DNA of 64,000 bases, from assembly GCA_016793095.1 (NCBI GenBank), contig JAEUJQ010000058.1, positions 62,001 to 126,000 of the forward strand, in the 5' to 3' direction. Below are positions 24,792 to 34,430 of the stretch, in pieces. How positions within the stretch are numbered: the stretch's first letter is position 1; the number at the start of each line of letters is the position of its first letter. The notes under the pieces were generated by a model that was not told the origin of the DNA, searched no databases, and saw only the letters and a program-made list of their open reading frames with translations. Source of the stretch: Myxococcaceae bacterium. GTDB lineage: Bacteria > Myxococcota > Myxococcia > Myxococcales > Myxococcaceae. The translations under genes and the position numbers were made by a program.

Positions 24792-25277
24792 TCAGCTCGC
24801 CGAAGCGGGAGAGACCGACACGCTGGGGAACTGCGCGCCGATGCACGTGTCGATGATGCGCACCAGGTCTTCGTACATGACGTTGTCTTCGGTCTGCAGG
24901 GTGATGGAGGCCTGATCAGGCTGCTCCGCCTTCACCTTGCCGAGGTTCTCGACGAGCTTCTTGAGGTCGATGCGGCCCTTGTCGTCGCGCGTGATGGGAA
25001 TCGGGTCGTACTGCAGACCGCCGACCGCGAGCTTGAGCTCCTTCTCGGTGATGAGCAGGGACGGCGGGGGAGGCTTGTTCTCCTGCGGCTGCTCTTCCGC
25101 CGCGCTCTGGCCCGACTGCGACACCTGCAGACGCCCGAGCTGCGTCCACACGGCCGTCATGATGAGGAAGACGATCGTCACCGCCATCAGGTCGATGAAC
25201 GGCACGAGGTTGATGTTGGTGTCGAGGGGCTTCTTGCCGCCTTTTCCACCACCGCCAAGGTCCATACCACCGGCCAT
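24792..25277 (-). CDS. aglQ: ExbD/TolR-like motor protein (candidate AglQ)
   Basis: 161 residues from ATG 25277, with AGGAG-type site upstream. The stator helix has Asp29 in NLVPFIDLMAVT, the position equivalent to the essential Asp of AglQ and TolR. The periplasmic part has a Pro/Gln-rich linker then a domain with TRDDKGRIDLKKL. Together with the neighbouring ExbB-like protein it would form the proton channel of a motor that transmits force to the envelope. Middle gene of three; the upstream gene is 110 bases away with a hairpin between. Confidence 0.75.
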   Translation of the reverse strand: MAGGMDLGGGGKGGKKPLDTNINLVPFIDLMAVTIVFLIMTAVWTQLGRLQVSQSGQSAAEEQPQENKPPPPSLLITEKELKLAVGGLQYDPIPITRDDKGRIDLKKLVENLGKVKAEQPDQASITLQTEDNVMYEDLVRIIDTCIGAQFPSVSVSPASAS

Positions 25278-25330
25278 TGGACAACTCCTTCAGGGTCACC
25301 AGGTGGGTGACGGGACTGTTCGACAGACAG

Positions 25331-25362
25331 TGACGGCCGGGAATGGTTCCTCCCGGCCGTCA
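25331..25362 (-). terminator. Intercistronic hairpin, possible attenuator
   Basis: A perfect 12-bp inverted repeat (25331-25342 with 25351-25362, 8-base loop) between the ExbB-like and first ExbD-like genes. No U-run follows, so it is more likely an mRNA-stability or partial terminator element that adjusts the ratio of motor subunits. Confidence 0.6.
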
Positions 25363-25387
25363 GCGGGACACTGCCTCGACGACCGGG

Positions 25388-26113
25388 TTACTCCTCGGCC
25401 TGGGCCGGGACGGTCAGGTTCTTGAACTTGTCCTTGTTCTGGACGACCAGGTTCAGGACCGCGACCGAGGTCTCGTTGATGTCGTTGATGAGCGACTGGG
25501 TGCGGCCGTTGAGCACCGAGAAGAAGATGAGGAGCGGAATGGCGGCGATGAGGCCGAAGCGCGTGCAGTTCATCGCTTCGCCGATGGAGCCGGCGAGGAT
25601 GGTGGCGCGGTCAGCCGGGGCGGCGTGCGCGACGGCCTTGAAGGAGCCGATGAGGCCGTCGACCGTTCCCAGCAGACCGGCGAGCATGGCCGCGTTGCCG
25701 AGCATCGCCAGGTAGCCCGAGCGCGCCTCGAGCTTCGGGTTCTCACGCAGGGCCGCCTCGTCGAGCGCCGCCTGCACTTCCTCTTCGCCCTTCGGGACGT
25801 TCATCAGACCCGACTTGACGACGTTGGTGAGCGGCGTCGGCTTCTGGCCGGCGACGTAGTTGATCGCCTTGTCCAGGTCGCCTGCGTAGATGTGCTTCTT
25901 CAGGCCGCGCAGGAAGCCGTCCTTGTTGATGGCGGCCGAGAAGAAGAGAACGATCGTGCGCTCCACCGTGATGGCGAGGCCGACCACGAAGAAGAACGCG
26001 ATGGGGTACATACCCCAGCCACCTTCGACCCACGAGTGGGCGATGGAAGCGAAGAGGCCCTGTTCCTCACCTGCGGCCTCTGAAGCGAGCGGAATCAACG
26101 ATGCGAGCGTCAT
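25388..26113 (-). CDS. aglR: ExbB/TolQ/MotA-type motor protein (candidate AglR)
   Basis: 241 residues from ATG 26113, with GGAGG ten bases upstream. Three membrane helices (about 30-52, 140-165, 180-205) and the MotA/TolQ/ExbB core are clear, with LGNAAMLAGLLGTVDGLIGSF and the second SIGEAMNCTRFGLIAAIP segment. It should form a pentamer that assembles with ExbD-like dimers into a proton channel. Upstream is a sigma-70-like promoter at 26196-26225. The arrangement with two ExbD genes matches aglRQS of myxobacterial gliding, though identity to AglR itself is inferred. Confidence 0.75.
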   Translation of the reverse strand: MTLASLIPLASEAAGEEQGLFASIAHSWVEGGWGMYPIAFFFVVGLAITVERTIVLFFSAAINKDGFLRGLKKHIYAGDLDKAINYVAGQKPTPLTNVVKSGLMNVPKGEEEVQAALDEAALRENPKLEARSGYLAMLGNAAMLAGLLGTVDGLIGSFKAVAHAAPADRATILAGSIGEAMNCTRFGLIAAIPLLIFFSVLNGRTQSLINDINETSVAVLNLVVQNKDKFKNLTVPAQAEE

Positions 26114-26195
26114 TGCGTGAATGCCTCCAACCAGTGTCCAGTGTCCCTGGGAGTCTGTCTGTCTTCGGATCAGGACCTGTCCGAAAAGCGCGCGC

Positions 26196-26225
26196 ACCAT
26201 AAGGTGCAGCCGAAAAGGGTGTCAA
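26196..26225 (-). promoter_or_regulatory. Sigma-70-type promoter of the motor operon
   Basis: On the minus strand TTGACA (26220-26225), 18 bases, TATGGT (26196-26201). It lies about 83 bases before the ATG, giving a leader with a proper ribosome site. This contrasts with the leaderless starts elsewhere. Confidence 0.65.
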
Positions 26226-26352
26226 GGCACGATAAACGACGACGAAAGCTCACCTTCACGCCCCTCCCGCGCGCATCGGTTTTCGCGAAAGGTGAGAGGC
26301 GGGCGGCGGCCGGAGTGGATCAGCCGGCGAGGAAGTGCGAGACCTTGGCCTC

Positions 26353-27183
26353 ATGGCGCGGAAGCGTATCGGGGAGCTGCTGCTGGAGCGGAAGGTCATC
26401 ACCCCTGCACAGCTCGAGGCGGGGCTCTCGGCTCAGAAGCGGACGAGGCAGCGGCTCGGCATCACGTTGGTGCAGCAGGGCGTGCTGTCAGAGGCGCAGC
26501 TGGCCGGAGCGCTGGCCGCCTCGCTGGGTCTCCCGGCGGTCGATCTCTCGAAGCTGCAGGTGGACTGGAGCGCCGTGCACATGCTGCGCGCGCGGTTCTG
26601 CGAGAACCACGAGGTGTTCCCGTTCGGCATCGACGGCAAGGGCACGGCGTCGAAGCGCCTGTTGCTCGCGATGAGCGACCCGTTGAACCAGGCGGCGCTC
26701 GACGAGGTCGAGTTCACCACCGGGCTGAAGGTCTCGGCGTGCGTGGCCACGCACTCGCAGGTCCGCGAGGCGATCTTGCGCTACTACCACAAGGTCAGCG
26801 CCAGCGCCGCGACCACGCCCGCCTCGACCGGCGCGCCAGCAGGCGCGACCGTGCGGCTCCTGCCCTCGCCCGTGCACGATGACGAGCCGGTGGTGATGGG
26901 CGAGGAGATCATCTCGATCTCCAACCCGCTCCCGCCCGAAGCGGTGGCCCCACCTCCGCCGCCGAAGCCCATGACGCCGATCCCGATGGGCTCGCAGTCG
27001 GGCGTGCGGCGACCAGGCACGAGGCTCGAGGCCGCCGTCGCGAAGGACCTCGACTTCCTCTTCGGGGTGAAGGGCGAAGACGACGAGACGGTCGAGCGAC
27101 GCCTCTGGGCGCTCTTGCGCCTGCTGCAGAAGAAGGGGCTCATCACGCGCGAGGAGTTCCTGGCCGAGCTCGGCGAGGAGTGA
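26353..27183 (+). CDS. MshEN (GspE/PilB N-terminal) domain protein
   Basis: 276 residues from ATG 26353. Residues 1-155 match the N-terminal domain of type II secretion/type IV pilus ATPases (GELLLERKVITPAQLEAGLSAQ, then LGLPAVDLSKL), which in MshE-type proteins binds c-di-GMP. There is no ATPase domain: a Pro-rich linker (about 160-220) leads to a short helical C-terminus (FLFGVKGEDDETVERRLWALLRLLQKKG). The conserved repeats suggest a stand-alone nucleotide-sensing protein, but ligand binding is not established. Divergent from the motor operon; the 239-base gap holds the motor promoter. Confidence 0.8.
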   Translation: MARKRIGELLLERKVITPAQLEAGLSAQKRTRQRLGITLVQQGVLSEAQLAGALAASLGLPAVDLSKLQVDWSAVHMLRARFCENHEVFPFGIDGKGTASKRLLLAMSDPLNQAALDEVEFTTGLKVSACVATHSQVREAILRYYHKVSASAATTPASTGAPAGATVRLLPSPVHDDEPVVMGEEIISISNPLPPEAVAPPPPPKPMTPIPMGSQSGVRRPGTRLEAAVAKDLDFLFGVKGEDDETVERRLWALLRLLQKKGLITREEFLAELGEE

Positions 27184-27212
27184 CGCGGGGCCTTCAGCCC
27201 TTCCAACGACGA

Positions 27213-27240
27213 CGGGCCTCCCGGTCGCCCGGAAGGCCCG
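27213..27240. terminator. Bidirectional terminator between MshEN gene and atpA
   Basis: A 12-bp stem with one mismatch (CGGGCCTCCCGG pairs CCGGAAGGCCCG) and a 4-base loop between two convergent stops; a TCGTCGTT tail follows on the minus side. Confidence 0.65.
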
Positions 27241-27261
27241 CTCGCAGCGATGCCCGCTGCG

Positions 27262-28875
<1,614 letters not shown>

Positions 28876-29008
28876 TCAGGTGTTTTTCTTCACCGGCCAG
28901 AAGGCCCGCTTCACGGCCCATCGCTGGCGTGTGCGCCCCGGCACGACGCGCGAAAGAGCCCGCCCGCGCGCGCCTCGGCTGCTGCTGGCTTCGCGCTGCG
29001 CGGAGGCC

Positions 29009-29434
29009 TCAGTCTTCGCCGGCGAGCGCGCCGCCGAGGCCCTGCATCAGCTGCTCGACCTGCTTCGCCTGCTTCTCGACGTGCTTCTTCTGCTCGGCGC
29101 GCTGCTTGTCGAGCTTCTCCTTCTCGTCCTTCTCCTCTTCCTGCTTCCTGCGCATGGCCTCCTCGCGCTCGGCGAGCTCGGCCTCCTTCTTTCGCAGCGC
29201 CTCTTCCTTCGCGGTGAGCTCCTTCGCCTTCGCGTCGGGTGAGGCGCCGGAGCACGCCGAAGGATCGTCGGCACAGCGGAGCTTGAGATCCTCGGCGCGG
29301 GCCTCGGCGTCGAGCTCAGCCTGCGACTTCGTCGCCACGGCGCGGGCGGCCCGGTTCGACTTGATGACCTGCACGTCCTTCTTCGCGGGAGCCTGCGAGA
29401 GGACCACCACCAGACCGAGTGCGAACGCCGTCAT
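29009..29434 (-). CDS. Small exported coiled-coil protein
   Basis: 141 residues from ATG 29434. A signal peptide (ALGLVVVLSQAPA) is followed by one Cys pair (CADDPSAC) and a long heptad-like Glu/Lys/Arg helix (about 70-135, KEEALRKKEAELAEREEAM and onward). It is probably periplasmic, an elongated dimer. No family name. TACGCT seven bases before the start suggests a leaderless message. It precedes atpA on the same strand, with 199 bases between in which only the atpA leader is seen. Confidence 0.65.
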   Translation of the reverse strand: MTAFALGLVVVLSQAPAKKDVQVIKSNRAARAVATKSQAELDAEARAEDLKLRCADDPSACSGASPDAKAKELTAKEEALRKKEAELAEREEAMRRKQEEEKDEKEKLDKQRAEQKKHVEKQAKQVEQLMQGLGGALAGED

Positions 29435-29441
29435 GGAGCTC

Positions 29442-29447
29442 AGCGTA
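29442..29447 (-). promoter_or_regulatory. Candidate -10 element, leaderless start
   Basis: TACGCT on the minus strand, seven bases before ATG 29434, no ribosome site. Confidence 0.4.
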
Positions 29448-29497
29448 GACGCTTCTCAGGGGTTCGGCACGCGCCAGAGCACCGCGGCGGTGACGAG

Positions 29498-32008
29498 TCA
29501 GCAGACCGCGGTGATGGACCGCTCAACGGCGTCGCTGAGCACCCGCGCCTCCTCGAGCGTCAGCGCCAGCGGCGGCATCAGCACGAGCACGTTCCCGAGC
29601 GGCCGCAGCCACACCCCGTGCTTGCGCGCCTCGAGGCACACCTTGAAGCCGACCCGCTCCTCGAACGCGTACGGCTCCTTCGTCGCGCGGTCCTTCACCA
29701 GCTCGATGCCGACCATCAGACCGCGGCGGCGCACCTCACCGACGTGGGACAGCCCGGCGATGCGCGCGAGGCCGCCGGCCAGCTCGGCCACGACCGGCCT
29801 CATCCGTGCGAGCGTGTCGTCAGTCTCGAACAGCTCGAGCGAAGCGAGGGCGGCGGCGCAGGCCAGCGGGTTCCCGGTGTACGTGTGGCCGTGGAAGAAC
29901 GTCTTCGCCTCGCCGAACGAGCCGAGGAACGCCTGGTACACACGATCGGTGGCGAGCGTCGCCGCGAGCGGCAGGTAGCCGCCCGAGAGGCCCTTCGCGA
30001 GGCACAGCAGGTCAGGCCGCACGCCCTCCTGCTCGACCGCGAACATCGTCCCGGTGCGCCCGAAGCCCGTCGCCACCTCGTCGCAGATGAGCAGCACGTC
30101 GTACTTCCGGCACAGCTGCTCGAGGCCCTTCAGGTAGCCCGGCGGCTGCACCAGCATGCCCGCGGCGCCCTGGATGAGCGGCTCCACCACCAGCCCGGCG
30201 ATGGACTCGTGGTGCTCCGAGAGCACGCGCTCGGCGGCGGCGAGCGCCTCGGCCAGCACGTCCTTCCCCGGCCAGCGGTACGCGTGCGGTGTGGGAATAC
30301 GCTCGACCGGAAAGAGCAGCCCCCGGAAGCGCTCGTGGAAGAGCGCCATGCCCCCCACCGACACGGAGCCGAGGGTGTCGCCGTGGTACGCCTCATCGAG
30401 CGCGACGAAGCGCTGCTTCGCCGGCCGCCCGGTGAGCTGCCAGTACTGGTACGCCATCTTCACCGCGACCTCGACCGCGGTGCTGCCCGAGTCCGAGTAG
30501 AAGACGCGCGTGAGGCCCTCGGGCGCGACGGCGCACAGCTTCTTCGCGAGCTCGATGCTGGGCACCGACGCCAGCCCGAGCAGCGTCGAGTGCGCCACCT
30601 TGTCGAGCTGCGCCTTCACCGCGGCGTCGAGCTCCACCCGGCGGTGGCCGTGCACCGTCACCCACAGCGACGAGATGGCGTCGAGGTAGCGCCTGCCGTC
30701 CGTGTCCACCAGCCAGTTGCCCTCGGCGCGCTCGATGACGACGGGCGAGTCGTCGGGCCACACCTGCATCTGGGTGAACGGGTGCCACACGTGGGCCTGG
30801 TCGGCGGCGAGCAGGCGGGCGGTCCGGTCGGACGCGGGCGCAGGGACAGGCGGCCGGCGCCTGGGGAGGTCCTCCAGCGCGTTCAACAGCGCGTCCACCT
30901 GCGCGGGCGAGTGCGCAGCCGACAGCGAGACGCGGAGCCGGCTGGTCCCCGCGGGCACCGTCGGCGGGCGAATGGCCTTCACCAGCACGCCCTTCTTCCG
31001 CAGCGAGGCGCTCGCCTCGAGCGCGGCCTCCGGGCTGCCCTGCACGAGCGAGAAGATGGGCGACCCGGGCGCGACGTCGTAGCCGAGGCTCCGCGCGCCC
31101 GCGGTGAAGCGCTCGATGTGGTCCCACAGCCGGCGCCGCAGCGAGGGGTCCGTCGAGAGGCGCGAGAGGGCCGCGCGCGCGGCGGCCACCACCATCGCCG
31201 GCAGCGCCGTCGAGAAGATGAGGGGCCGCGCCGTCGAGACGAGCAGCGCGCGCGTCGTGCTCGAGACGGCGACGTACGCACCGCTCGCGCCGAGCGCCTT
31301 CGACAGCGTGCCCATGCGCACGTCGGGGCGCACGTCCTCGAGCTCGCACAGCCCCGTGCCGCGCGCGCCCAGCACGCCCGTCGCGTGCGCCTCGTCCACG
31401 TAGAGGCCGGCCCCGTGTTCCTTCGCGAGCCGGGCGAGGGCTGCGAGCGGCGCGCGATCGCCGTCCATCGAGAACACCGTGTCGGTGACGACGAGGCGGC
31501 GGCGGCCGCGGTGCACCTTCAACAGGCGCTCGAGCTCGGCGACGTCCTTGTGCGGGTAGACGACGACGCGGGCCTTCGACAGGCGCGCCCCGTCGATGAG
31601 CGAGGCGTGGTTGAGCGCGTCGGAGAAGACGACGTCGTGCGGGCCCAGCAGCGCCGGCAGCACGGCGGTGTTCGCCGCGTAGCCGGTGTTGAAGAGCAGC
31701 GCCGCCTCGGTGCCCTCGAAGCGCGCCAGCTCGGCCTCGAGCGCCTGGTGCTCCGTGGTGTCGCCGACCACGAGCCGCGAGGAGCCGGTGCCGACGCCGA
31801 GGCGCTCGCAGGCCGCCCGCGCCGCCTCGCGCACCGCCTCGTCGTTCGCGAGCCCCAGGTAGTCGTTGGACGAGAAGTTGAGCAGCGCCTGCCCGTGCAC
31901 GCGCACCACCGCGCCGGAGGGGCTCTCCAGCGGCTCGAGCGTGCGCCCGAGGCCCTTCGCCTGGAGCGCGGCGAGGTCGTGCGCGCTCCACTCGTCCACG
32001 GCGCCCAT
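29498..32008 (-). CDS. bioF-bioA: Bifunctional BioF-BioA fusion (KAPA synthase + DAPA aminotransferase)
   Basis: 836 residues in one uninterrupted frame. Residues 1-380 are 8-amino-7-oxononanoate synthase (BioF), with the PLP Lys237 in [13 protein letters not shown] and VDEAHATG. After a Pro-rich linker (about 381-400) residues 401-836 are adenosylmethionine-8-amino-7-oxononanoate transaminase (BioA), opening with [12 protein letters not shown] and carrying PLP Lys672 in [13 protein letters not shown] and the [12 protein letters not shown] motif. The two enzymes catalyse consecutive steps, so KAPA could be passed on directly. It starts three bases after the bioB stop. bioD, bioC and bioH are not in the window. 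Confidence 0.93.
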   Translation of the reverse strand: MGAVDEWSAHDLAALQAKGLGRTLEPLESPSGAVVRVHGQALLNFSSNDYLGLANDEAVREAARAACERLGVGTGSSRLVVGDTTEHQALEAELARFEGTEAALLFNTGYAANTAVLPALLGPHDVVFSDALNHASLIDGARLSKARVVVYPHKDVAELERLLKVHRGRRRLVVTDTVFSMDGDRAPLAALARLAKEHGAGLYVDEAHATGVLGARGTGLCELEDVRPDVRMGTLSKALGASGAYVAVSSTTRALLVSTARPLIFSTALPAMVVAAARAALSRLSTDPSLRRRLWDHIERFTAGARSLGYDVAPGSPIFSLVQGSPEAALEASASLRKKGVLVKAIRPPTVPAGTSRLRVSLSAAHSPAQVDALLNALEDLPRRRPPVPAPASDRTARLLAADQAHVWHPFTQMQVWPDDSPVVIERAEGNWLVDTDGRRYLDAISSLWVTVHGHRRVELDAAVKAQLDKVAHSTLLGLASVPSIELAKKLCAVAPEGLTRVFYSDSGSTAVEVAVKMAYQYWQLTGRPAKQRFVALDEAYHGDTLGSVSVGGMALFHERFRGLLFPVERIPTPHAYRWPGKDVLAEALAAAERVLSEHHESIAGLVVEPLIQGAAGMLVQPPGYLKGLEQLCRKYDVLLICDEVATGFGRTGTMFAVEQEGVRPDLLCLAKGLSGGYLPLAATLATDRVYQAFLGSFGEAKTFFHGHTYTGNPLACAAALASLELFETDDTLARMRPVVAELAGGLARIAGLSHVGEVRRRGLMVGIELVKDRATKEPYAFEERVGFKVCLEARKHGVWLRPLGNVLVLMPPLALTLEEARVLSDAVERSITAVC

Positions 32009-32011
32009 CGG

Positions 32012-33043
32012 CTACTGCGCCACCGGCTTGTCGAGGGCGGGCTCGAGCGGCCTGACGCCCAGCTTCTCGAGCAGGTGCAGGTCGGACTCGTACTCGGGGT
32101 TGGCCGTGGTGAGCAGCTTGTCGCCGAAGAAGATGCTGTTGGCGCCGGCGAGCATGCAGAGCACCTGGGCCTCCTCGCTCAGCTGCGCGCGGCCGGCCGA
32201 CAGCCGCACCATCGAGGCGGGCATCATGATGCGGGCGGTGGCGATCATGCGCACCAGCTCGGTGGTCTCGACGCGGCGCTGCTCCGCGAGCGGCGTGCCC
32301 TCGACGGCGACGAGCGCGTTCACCGGCACCGACTCGGGGTGCGTGGGCTGGTTGGCCAGCGTCGCGAGCAGCTCGCAGCGCTGCTCCACCGACTCACCCA
32401 TGCCGATGATGCCGCCGGAGCAGACGCCGATGCCGGCCGCGCGCACGTGCTCGAGGGTGCGCAGGCGGTCCTGGTACGTGCGGGTGGAGATGATGTCGCC
32501 GTAGTGGCTCTCGCCGGTGTCGAGGTTGTGGTTGTACGCGTCGAGGCCCGCCGCCTTGAGCCGCTTCGCCTGGCTCTCGGTGATCATGCCGAGCGTGCAG
32601 CAGGCCTCCATGCCGAGCGCCTTCACGCCCTTCACCATCTCGAGCACGGAGTCGAACTGCGGGCCGTCCTTCACCTCGCGCCACGCGGCGCCCATGCAGA
32701 AGCGCGTCGCGCCGGCCTCGCGCGCCTGCTTCGCCGAGACGAGCACCTCGCTCACCTGCATCAGCTTCTCGGCCTTCACGCCCGTGTCGTGCCGGGCCGA
32801 CTGCGGGCAGTACGCGCAGTCTTCGGGGCAGCCGCCGGTCTTCACCGAGAGCAGGCTGCACAGCTGCACCTTGTTCTCCTTCCACACCGCGCGGTGCACC
32901 GTCTGCGCGCGGAACAACAGGTCCATCAGCGGCAGCTCGTAGACCGCCTTCACCTCGGGCACCGTCCAGTCGTGCCGCAGGGGCAGCTCACAGACGGGGG
33001 CGGTGGTGTGCTCATCGACGCAGGCGTGGCCGGTGAAGGACAT
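32012..33043 (-). CDS. bioB: Biotin synthase
   Basis: 343 residues from ATG 33043, CTGGAG upstream. A radical SAM enzyme that inserts sulfur into dethiobiotin. The 4Fe-4S motif is CPEDCAYC (Cys72, 76, 79), and further conserved parts are FCMGAAWR with Cys115, CCTLGMI, NHNLDTG and [10 protein letters not shown]; the Cys/Arg ligands of the 2Fe-2S cluster fit their usual places. It heads the biotin operon bioB-bioFA, which is driven by a promoter with a BirA-type operator at 33098-33129. Confidence 0.97.
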   Translation of the reverse strand: MSFTGHACVDEHTTAPVCELPLRHDWTVPEVKAVYELPLMDLLFRAQTVHRAVWKENKVQLCSLLSVKTGGCPEDCAYCPQSARHDTGVKAEKLMQVSEVLVSAKQAREAGATRFCMGAAWREVKDGPQFDSVLEMVKGVKALGMEACCTLGMITESQAKRLKAAGLDAYNHNLDTGESHYGDIISTRTYQDRLRTLEHVRAAGIGVCSGGIIGMGESVEQRCELLATLANQPTHPESVPVNALVAVEGTPLAEQRRVETTELVRMIATARIMMPASMVRLSAGRAQLSEEAQVLCMLAGANSIFFGDKLLTTANPEYESDLHLLEKLGVRPLEPALDKPVAQ

Positions 33044-33075
33044 GTGGAACTCCAGAGGAGGCGAGGAATTCCGGC

Positions 33076-33129
33076 GGAGTAGAGGGGGCTGCCCGACTTG
33101 TCAACCTGTCGGCGGCGAGTGGTTGACGA
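33076..33129 (-). promoter_or_regulatory. bioB promoter with BirA-type operator
   Basis: On the minus strand a sigma-70-like promoter TTGACA (33099-33104), 17 bases, TACTCC (33076-33081). The -35 lies in one arm of TTGTCAACC (33098-33106), 14 bases, GGTTGACGA (33121-33129), an inverted repeat close to the known BirA consensus TTGTAAACC-N14/16-GGTTTACAA. Biotinyl-AMP-bound BirA would block the promoter when biotin is plentiful. The outer arm touches the last bases of the adjacent lipoprotein gene. Confidence 0.78.
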
Positions 33130-33312
33130 CTACCGCTTCACGCAGACGGCGCCGCCATCGGCGCGCACGCAGACGAAGCCCGCGTCGGGCAGGCACTCCT
33201 GGCCGACGGGGGCACCCGGGTCGCACGGCAGGCCCTCGGGCGAGTAGTTGCCGAAGAGGGAGCAACCAGCCAGGAGCAGCGCGGCCACGAGCAGCGCGAA
33301 CGCGAATCGCAT
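33130..33312 (-). CDS. Small lipoprotein (60 aa)
   Basis: 60 residues from ATG 33312. A signal sequence with lipobox LLAGC (Cys17) is followed by a short Cys-rich mature part with five Cys (CDPGAPVGQEC, CVRADGGAVC). Such tiny lipoproteins are common in myxobacteria and have no known function. It lies upstream of bioB on the same strand, but the bio promoter sits between them, so it is probably a separate unit. TAGACC six bases before the start. Confidence 0.7.
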   Translation of the reverse strand: MRFAFALLVAALLLAGCSLFGNYSPEGLPCDPGAPVGQECLPDAGFVCVRADGGAVCVKR

Positions 33313-33419
33313 GGGCGCGGTCTACCACGGTGCGCCGCGACAGGTCTGCATGAACACCGTTGCGCTGGGGCCGGTTCTGGGGTGTCACCCAGCGGAGGAA
33401 CTTCGCCCGGAGGCTCCGC

Positions 33420-33863
33420 ATGCAGACGGTCCCGCTCACCAACGTCCTCCACCGCGACACGCTGGCGATGATCGTCGGCGGGCGCACCTTCGCGCGTGGC
33501 GAGGAGTGCTTCGACGAAGGGCGCGTGCTCGGCACCCAGTCGCAGGGCGGAGAGCTGGCCGGCATCGTGAAGCCCGCCGAGACGGGGCGGAGGCCGTACG
33601 AGGTGCGCATCTGGGTGCGCGAGGACGGCCTCTCGTTCGACTGCACCTGCCCGATGGGGAACACGCGGCAGATCTGCAAGCACACCGTCGCCGTCACCCT
33701 CGCGCACCTCGACCAGGAGCGGCGCCGCGCCGAGGCCGAGCAGAGCCAGCTCAAGGACAAGCTGATGGACCTGTCGCTGCGCGAGCTGCTCGACGGGCTG
33801 CTCACCCGCGCGCGGACCGAGCCGGCGCTGATGGCCGCGCTGCACGACCTCACGAGGGAGTGA
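33420..33863 (+). CDS. SWIM zinc-finger protein
   Basis: 147 residues from ATG 33420, GGAGG seven bases upstream. The SWIM signature CxCx(n)CxH is present: DCTCPMGNTRQICKHTVAV at about residues 78-96. Around it is the usual beta strand context (FARGEECFDEGRV, YEVRIWVREDGLSF). A charged helix follows (LDQERRRAEAEQSQLKDKL). SWIM domains bind zinc and are predicted to bind DNA or proteins; the function here is unknown. 51 bases upstream of the next gene. Confidence 0.85.
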   Translation: MQTVPLTNVLHRDTLAMIVGGRTFARGEECFDEGRVLGTQSQGGELAGIVKPAETGRRPYEVRIWVREDGLSFDCTCPMGNTRQICKHTVAVTLAHLDQERRRAEAEQSQLKDKLMDLSLRELLDGLLTRARTEPALMAALHDLTRE

Positions 33864-33914
33864 CCTCGCCCCGAAGTCATGCTCTCGTCCCTTCCTCTCT
33901 TCGCCGGAGTGCCC

Positions 33915-34427
33915 ATGCCCACCGTCACCCAGAACCGTGTCGCCAGTGCCCAGGTCTCGAGCGCCCAGCGCGTCGCCCCGCCGTTGACCGGCGCCTCCGA
34001 GGCCGCGCTCTCGAAGAAGGCCATCGGGTGGATCAAGGCGAACGCAGGTGACAGCGCCGGCAAGCGCTTCCCCTCGCTCGACTCGGGCAACCTCGGGGTC
34101 TCGGCGTTCGTGCCGTCATCGGCGCAGGCGAAGGCCCTGCTCGCCGACGCGAAGCAGCTCTACCCGGGCCTGCCGGCGGTGCAGGCGGCGAAGCTCGACC
34201 CCGCGAAGCAGCAGCTGGTGGTGGTGCTCACCAGCGACGACGAGCCCGCGCTGCACCTCGCCCTGCAGGACAAGAAGAGCGGCGCCATGCGCTACCTCGG
34301 CGAGGCGAACAGCATCGACCTGCCCTCGAAGGACGGCGACTTCGGCGAGGCGCTCACGCGCGTGTCGAAGGGCGCGAAGTGGCTGCCGCTCGGCGAGGGC
34401 TCGGCGCAGCCGAACTGGTGGAAGTGA
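33915..34427 (+). CDS. Hypothetical protein (170 aa)
   Basis: 170 residues from ATG 33915, chosen over an upstream ATG at 33879 because CCGGAG sits just upstream of the second. No signal peptide; the first 30 residues are disordered, then an alpha/beta region (KAIGWIKANAG, LYPGLPAVQAAKLDPAKQQLVVVLTSDDEPALHL). It resembles nothing I know by motif. Codon use is that of a real gene. It runs to within three bases of the convergent rsmB. Confidence 0.6.
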   Translation: MPTVTQNRVASAQVSSAQRVAPPLTGASEAALSKKAIGWIKANAGDSAGKRFPSLDSGNLGVSAFVPSSAQAKALLADAKQLYPGLPAVQAAKLDPAKQQLVVVLTSDDEPALHLALQDKKSGAMRYLGEANSIDLPSKDGDFGEALTRVSKGAKWLPLGEGSAQPNWWK

Positions 34428-34430
34428 CGG

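Noticed and set aside
26201..26207. Small GCACC-ataa-GGTGC hairpin near the motor promoter as a terminator
   Set aside because: Only five base pairs and inside the promoter spacer.
29618..33082. Very long plus-strand frame opposite the biotin genes
   Set aside because: It is the mirror of BioF-BioA and BioB and reads as Arg/His/Leu-rich text without family features.
33098..33129. BirA-like arms as a terminator hairpin
   Set aside because: The arms are 14 bases apart with no U-run, and the -35 overlap fits an operator better.
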